Of a stretch of 18,580 bases of DNA, positions 16,554-18,580 are shown piece by piece. The stretch spans positions 1-18,580 of the forward strand of contig JABXIP010000212.1 in NCBI GenBank assembly GCA_013373005.1, written 5' to 3'. Position 1 is the first letter of the stretch. Every line of letters begins with the position of its first letter. The notes beneath the pieces are model-generated. The model searched no databases. It was not told the origin of the DNA and was given only the letters and a program-made list of their open reading frames with translations. The position numbers were made by a program, and so were the translations under genes. This DNA comes from Cytophagia bacterium. GTDB taxonomy: Bacteria > Bacteroidota > Bacteroidia > Cytophagales > Cyclobacteriaceae.

Positions 16554-16976
16554 ATGTTTTCTAAAGAAGACAAAAAATCAACTGAAGACCTTAGCCAATC
16601 GAGTAACATCATTGGCAAAGAGACTGTTCTAGAGGGTAGTCTCGAGTCACCGGGCAATGTCCGGATTGAAGGTAAAATTTACGGCAACGTAAAAGCCAAG
16701 GCCAAATTTGTAATGGGTGCGGAAGCCTATGTAGATGGAAGTGTGGTAGCACGCTCAGCAGAAGTAGCCGGAAAAATTCGTGGTAACATCGAAATCTCTG
16801 AGATGCTTATTCTCAAACCGAGTGCCGTTATCAACGGAGATATATTAACGAACCAGTTGGTAGTTGAGCCGGGAGCAACCTTTAATGGAGGTTGTAAAAT
16901 GGGTCACCTTGCTAAAGACATTGAAATCTCATCGCCTCAAAATCGTGGCACAGAAAAGGCAATCAAACGAGCCTAA
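16554..16976 (+). CDS. Bactofilin family cytoskeletal protein
   Basis: The 140-residue product fits the bactofilin (DUF583/CcmA-like) family, which polymerises without nucleotide into filaments, often at the membrane, and scaffolds cell-wall enzymes. A short disordered polar N-terminus (MFSKEDKKSTEDLSQSS) precedes a right-handed beta-helix core. Its short rungs recur every ~17 residues with Gly at turns: VLEGSLESPGNVRIEGKIYG, then VDGSVVARSAEVAGKIRG, INGDILTNQLVVEPGATF and NGGCKMG. I start at the ATG at 16554. The frame stays open further upstream into the M23 gene, but that extension is not bactofilin-like and would overlap the M23 C-terminus. The 3' end overlaps AtpZ by 32 bases. The adjacent M23 peptidase is its probable partner. 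Confidence 0.93.
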   Translation: MFSKEDKKSTEDLSQSSNIIGKETVLEGSLESPGNVRIEGKIYGNVKAKAKFVMGAEAYVDGSVVARSAEVAGKIRGNIEISEMLILKPSAVINGDILTNQLVVEPGATFNGGCKMGHLAKDIEISSPQNRGTEKAIKRA

Positions 16977-17160
16977 CGGCTACCTCAAATACTCACAGCT
17001 CGGTCTGCAGCTTTTTCTTACTATTGGTTTGTGTGGTTGGCTAGGCTATAAAATGGACCAATGGTGGAATGGAGGTAATTCCCTTTTCGTAATTCTTATG
17101 GTACTTATTGGTGCCGGTGGAGGCATATATCAATTATACAGATCTCTGCCTAAAGACTAG
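16945..17160 (+). CDS. atpZ: AtpZ/AtpI family small membrane protein
   Basis: This 71-residue protein has two membrane helices, LGLQLFLTIGLCGWLGYKMD and SLFVILMVLIGAGGGIYQLY, joined by a short polar turn (QWWNGGN). That is the AtpZ/AtpI_1 pattern, with the GxxLGYxxD segment and the Gly-rich second helix. Family members sit at the head of ATP synthase operons and have been linked to Mg2+/Ca2+ transport or to c-ring assembly, with roles still debated. I chose the GTG at 16945, inside the bactofilin gene (32-base overlap), because it leaves the usual short polar N-terminus (AQKRQSNEPNG). An ATG at 16885 would add 20 basic residues. The overlap implies coupling to bactofilin translation, while function ties it to the ATP synthase genes downstream. 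Confidence 0.82.
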   Translation: MAQKRQSNEPNGYLKYSQLGLQLFLTIGLCGWLGYKMDQWWNGGNSLFVILMVLIGAGGGIYQLYRSLPKD

Positions 17161-17238
17161 TTTCAAGTTCGATGTTTGTGACGAAACTTTAAACTTAAAA
17201 CCTAGAACATTGAACCAAATAGACCTACCTTTGCGGCC
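17161..17238 (+). promoter_or_regulatory. Intergenic region with predicted -7 box for the ATP synthase cluster
   Basis: TACCTTTG at 17226-17233 matches the Bacteroidota -7 consensus exactly and ends five bases before the ATG at 17239. The predicted start site therefore falls on or next to the start codon. No TTG lies at the usual -33 spacing: one at 17210-17212 is 13 bases away. At 17165-17189 AAGTTCG and CGAAACTT can pair with one bulge around a 10-base loop. This could be a weak hairpin behind atpZ, but no U tract follows. Confidence 0.45.
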
Positions 17239-17643
17239 ATGAAAAGTTTGGGTCGCCAAATCATTGAATCACTGATATTTAGCTTAATCCTTTCTGGGAT
17301 AGTCTTCGGATTGCAACAGATTGAGATGGAAAAATCACTGATTCATGATAGAATTTGGTCGATCATGATTTTTTCTGCGGTACTGGGTATCGTGGTAGTG
17401 GCCATCGCGCACTGGTCGCTCTCTACCTTCGATGCACAAACTAGACCAAATATATTTATAGGATTAACGGTTTTGAGAATGCTTTTGAGCATGATTTTTC
17501 TCGCAGCCGTAATTTTCCTTGGTTTGGAAGAAAGGGGGCTTTGGGTGGCCAACTTCTTCATACTCTATTTATTTTATTTAGTGTTTGAAATATATGCCAT
17601 TCTGTCTAACTTGCGCGCGATTTCGGGAGAGGGTGAAAACTAA
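17239..17643 (+). CDS. Four-helix membrane protein upstream of atpB (possible ATP synthase subunit I-like)
   Basis: This 134-residue protein has four predicted membrane helices (about residues 9-26, 40-60, 72-95 and 101-123), with an Arg in helix 3 (LTVLRMLLSMIFLA) and a short polar tail. The size, topology, and place between atpZ and atpB resemble AtpI-type subunit I proteins, which help c-ring assembly. I cannot confirm the family from sequence alone, and it may be an uncharacterised Bacteroidota-specific neighbour of the ATP synthase. Its stop codon overlaps the atpB ATG (TAATG), so the two are almost certainly translated together. The -7 box just upstream suggests this gene is the first of the main atp transcript. 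Confidence 0.7.
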   Translation: MKSLGRQIIESLIFSLILSGIVFGLQQIEMEKSLIHDRIWSIMIFSAVLGIVVVAIAHWSLSTFDAQTRPNIFIGLTVLRMLLSMIFLAAVIFLGLEERGLWVANFFILYLFYLVFEIYAILSNLRAISGEGEN

Positions 17644-18580
17644 TGATGAAAAGAAGCAGAACTAACATTCTCAATTTATTGATCACTAGCGCTTTAGTCG
17701 CTGTTTTTGGTCTAGCAAGTTCTTCAAATTTATGGGCCGCTTCAGGTGGTGAAGAAGCAACAGAAGAAGGTGGCGGCACCGACTTCATTATGCACCACAT
17801 TAAAGACGACTATCAGTGGCACATTGTCACCCTAGGTCACACCCACGTGACTATTCCACTTCCTGTCATTATCTATGACTATGAAGAAGGGCTAAAAGTA
17901 TTTATGTCTTCTCAGTTTTATGATGAGCACCACGAGCCAATTGCTCACGGTGGTTATATGATTGAGCATGGAAAATTGTTCAAGGTTGGTGCTGAGCACA
18001 ACGATCCTGAGCATGCTGCTATGGTAGAAGAACACCACGGTGCGGGTGCTGAAGGCGACCATCATGGAGAAGAAGCAGAAGAAGGCGAGCATGCTGCATC
18101 AAGCGGTGAATTTCTAGACATTTCCATTACTAAGAATGTAGCTTCTCTTATCCTGAGCATGATTCTTTTATTCGGAGTGTTCCTTACAGTGGCTAAGCGC
18201 TACAAGAAGGGAATTGCTGCTCCTAAAGGTATTCAGTCTTTCTTTGAGCCCTTAATTGTTTTTGTACGTGACGATATTGCTAAAGTGAATATTGGCGAGC
18301 ATAAGTATGAGCGTTTTATGCCTTACCTGCTCACTCTATTCTTCTTTATCTTGTTCAATAACTTATTAGGCCTTACCCCGGGTGCTGCCAACCTTTCAGG
18401 AAACATTGCAGTAACCATGTGTTTGGCTCTTTTCACTTTCTTCATTACCCAGTTTAATGGTAGAAAGGCTTACTGGACTCACATTTTGTGGACTCCGGGT
18501 GTGCCACTTCCAATTAGACCGGTAATTCTTATTGTAGAAGTGATCGGTATTTTCACTAAGCCAATTTCATTGACACTTCG
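17643..18580 (+). CDS. atpB: F-type ATP synthase subunit a, 3' partial
   Basis: AtpB forms the proton half-channels of the F0 sector next to the c-ring. The gene runs off the window after 312 codons and two bases. Two adjacent ATGs at 17643 and 17646 are both possible, and the first overlaps the upstream stop. The N-terminus has a cleavable-type signal peptide (to about Ala-33) and then a ~130-residue periplasmic extension rich in His and Glu, a known feature of Bacteroidota AtpB. The canonical part starts near residue 160 (ITKNVASLILSMILLFGVF) and includes FMPYLLTLFFFILFNNLLGLTPG and IRPVILIVEVIGIFTKPISLTL. The final two bases, CG, begin a CGN codon at residue 313. This encodes the essential stator arginine (the R of the SLxLR motif, equivalent to E. 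coli R210). Confidence 0.95.
   Translation, partial: MMKRSRTNILNLLITSALVAVFGLASSSNLWAASGGEEATEEGGGTDFIMHHIKDDYQWHIVTLGHTHVTIPLPVIIYDYEEGLKVFMSSQFYDEHHEPIAHGGYMIEHGKLFKVGAEHNDPEHAAMVEEHHGAGAEGDHHGEEAEEGEHAASSGEFLDISITKNVASLILSMILLFGVFLTVAKRYKKGIAAPKGIQSFFEPLIVFVRDDIAKVNIGEHKYERFMPYLLTLFFFILFNNLLGLTPGAANLSGNIAVTMCLALFTFFITQFNGRKAYWTHILWTPGVPLPIRPVILIVEVIGIFTKPISLTL

Noticed and set aside
1..18580. tRNA, rRNA, CRISPR array, insertion sequence or prophage
   Set aside because: No transposase, integrase, terminal inverted repeats, regularly spaced repeats or recognisable RNA genes were seen. Coding density and gene families are ordinary chromosomal Bacteroidota.

Overview
The window looks like chromosomal DNA of a member of the Bacteroidota, most likely a marine or gliding Cytophagales-type bacterium (the order is inference). 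The evidence is a near-complete core type IX secretion system (T9SS) gene set (porP, gldK, gldL, gldM, gldN and porW/sprE), a DUF4271 gene next to hemD, an AtpB with a long periplasmic His-rich extension, weak Shine-Dalgarno sequences, and promoter-like TAnnTTTG boxes. All genes look intact except those cut by the window edges. I see no mobile elements, CRISPR arrays, tRNA or rRNA genes.

Layout. (1) Positions 1-2705, plus strand: the 3' part of an Omp85/BamA-TamA-like outer-membrane barrel protein, a DUF4271 membrane protein that overlaps it by one base, and hemD (uroporphyrinogen-III synthase). A perfect -7 box for hemD lies inside the 3' end of the DUF4271 gene. (2) Positions 2748-8828, plus strand: the T9SS core, porP then gldK-gldL-gldM-gldN. 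porP and gldK each have a nearly identical promoter-like motif. GldK carries a Gly/Ala-rich insertion, and GldM has a long low-complexity linker after its first periplasmic domain. (3) A strong bidirectional terminator at 8855-8880 ends gldN and the convergent uvrC. (4) Positions 8861-15556, minus strand: an operon read as porW (T9SS TPR lipoprotein), a class A penicillin-binding protein, then uvrC, with 0 and 9 bases between genes. (5) Positions 15581-15663: a short divergent region whose two predicted promoters sit directly against each other. (6) Positions 15664-17160, plus strand: a membrane-anchored M23 peptidase, a bactofilin and AtpZ, tightly packed with GTG starts and an overlap. (7) Positions 17239-18580: a small four-helix membrane protein, then atpB, which is cut at the codon for the essential stator arginine.

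How the genes fit together. Most of the window concerns the cell envelope. GldL and GldM form the inner-membrane motor of the T9SS. GldK and GldN form the periplasmic ring, PorP is an outer-membrane partner, and PorW links the ring to the translocon. The motor has to cross the peptidoglycan, and the PorW operon also encodes a peptidoglycan synthase. It diverges from an M23 hydrolase/bactofilin pair of the kind that shapes the wall elsewhere. The window ends at the start of the F-type ATP synthase cluster, so motor, wall and proton-handling genes lie side by side. I find no wholly new system. The points most worth checking are the promoter arrangement, the species-specific T9SS insertions and the T9SS/cell-wall operon.
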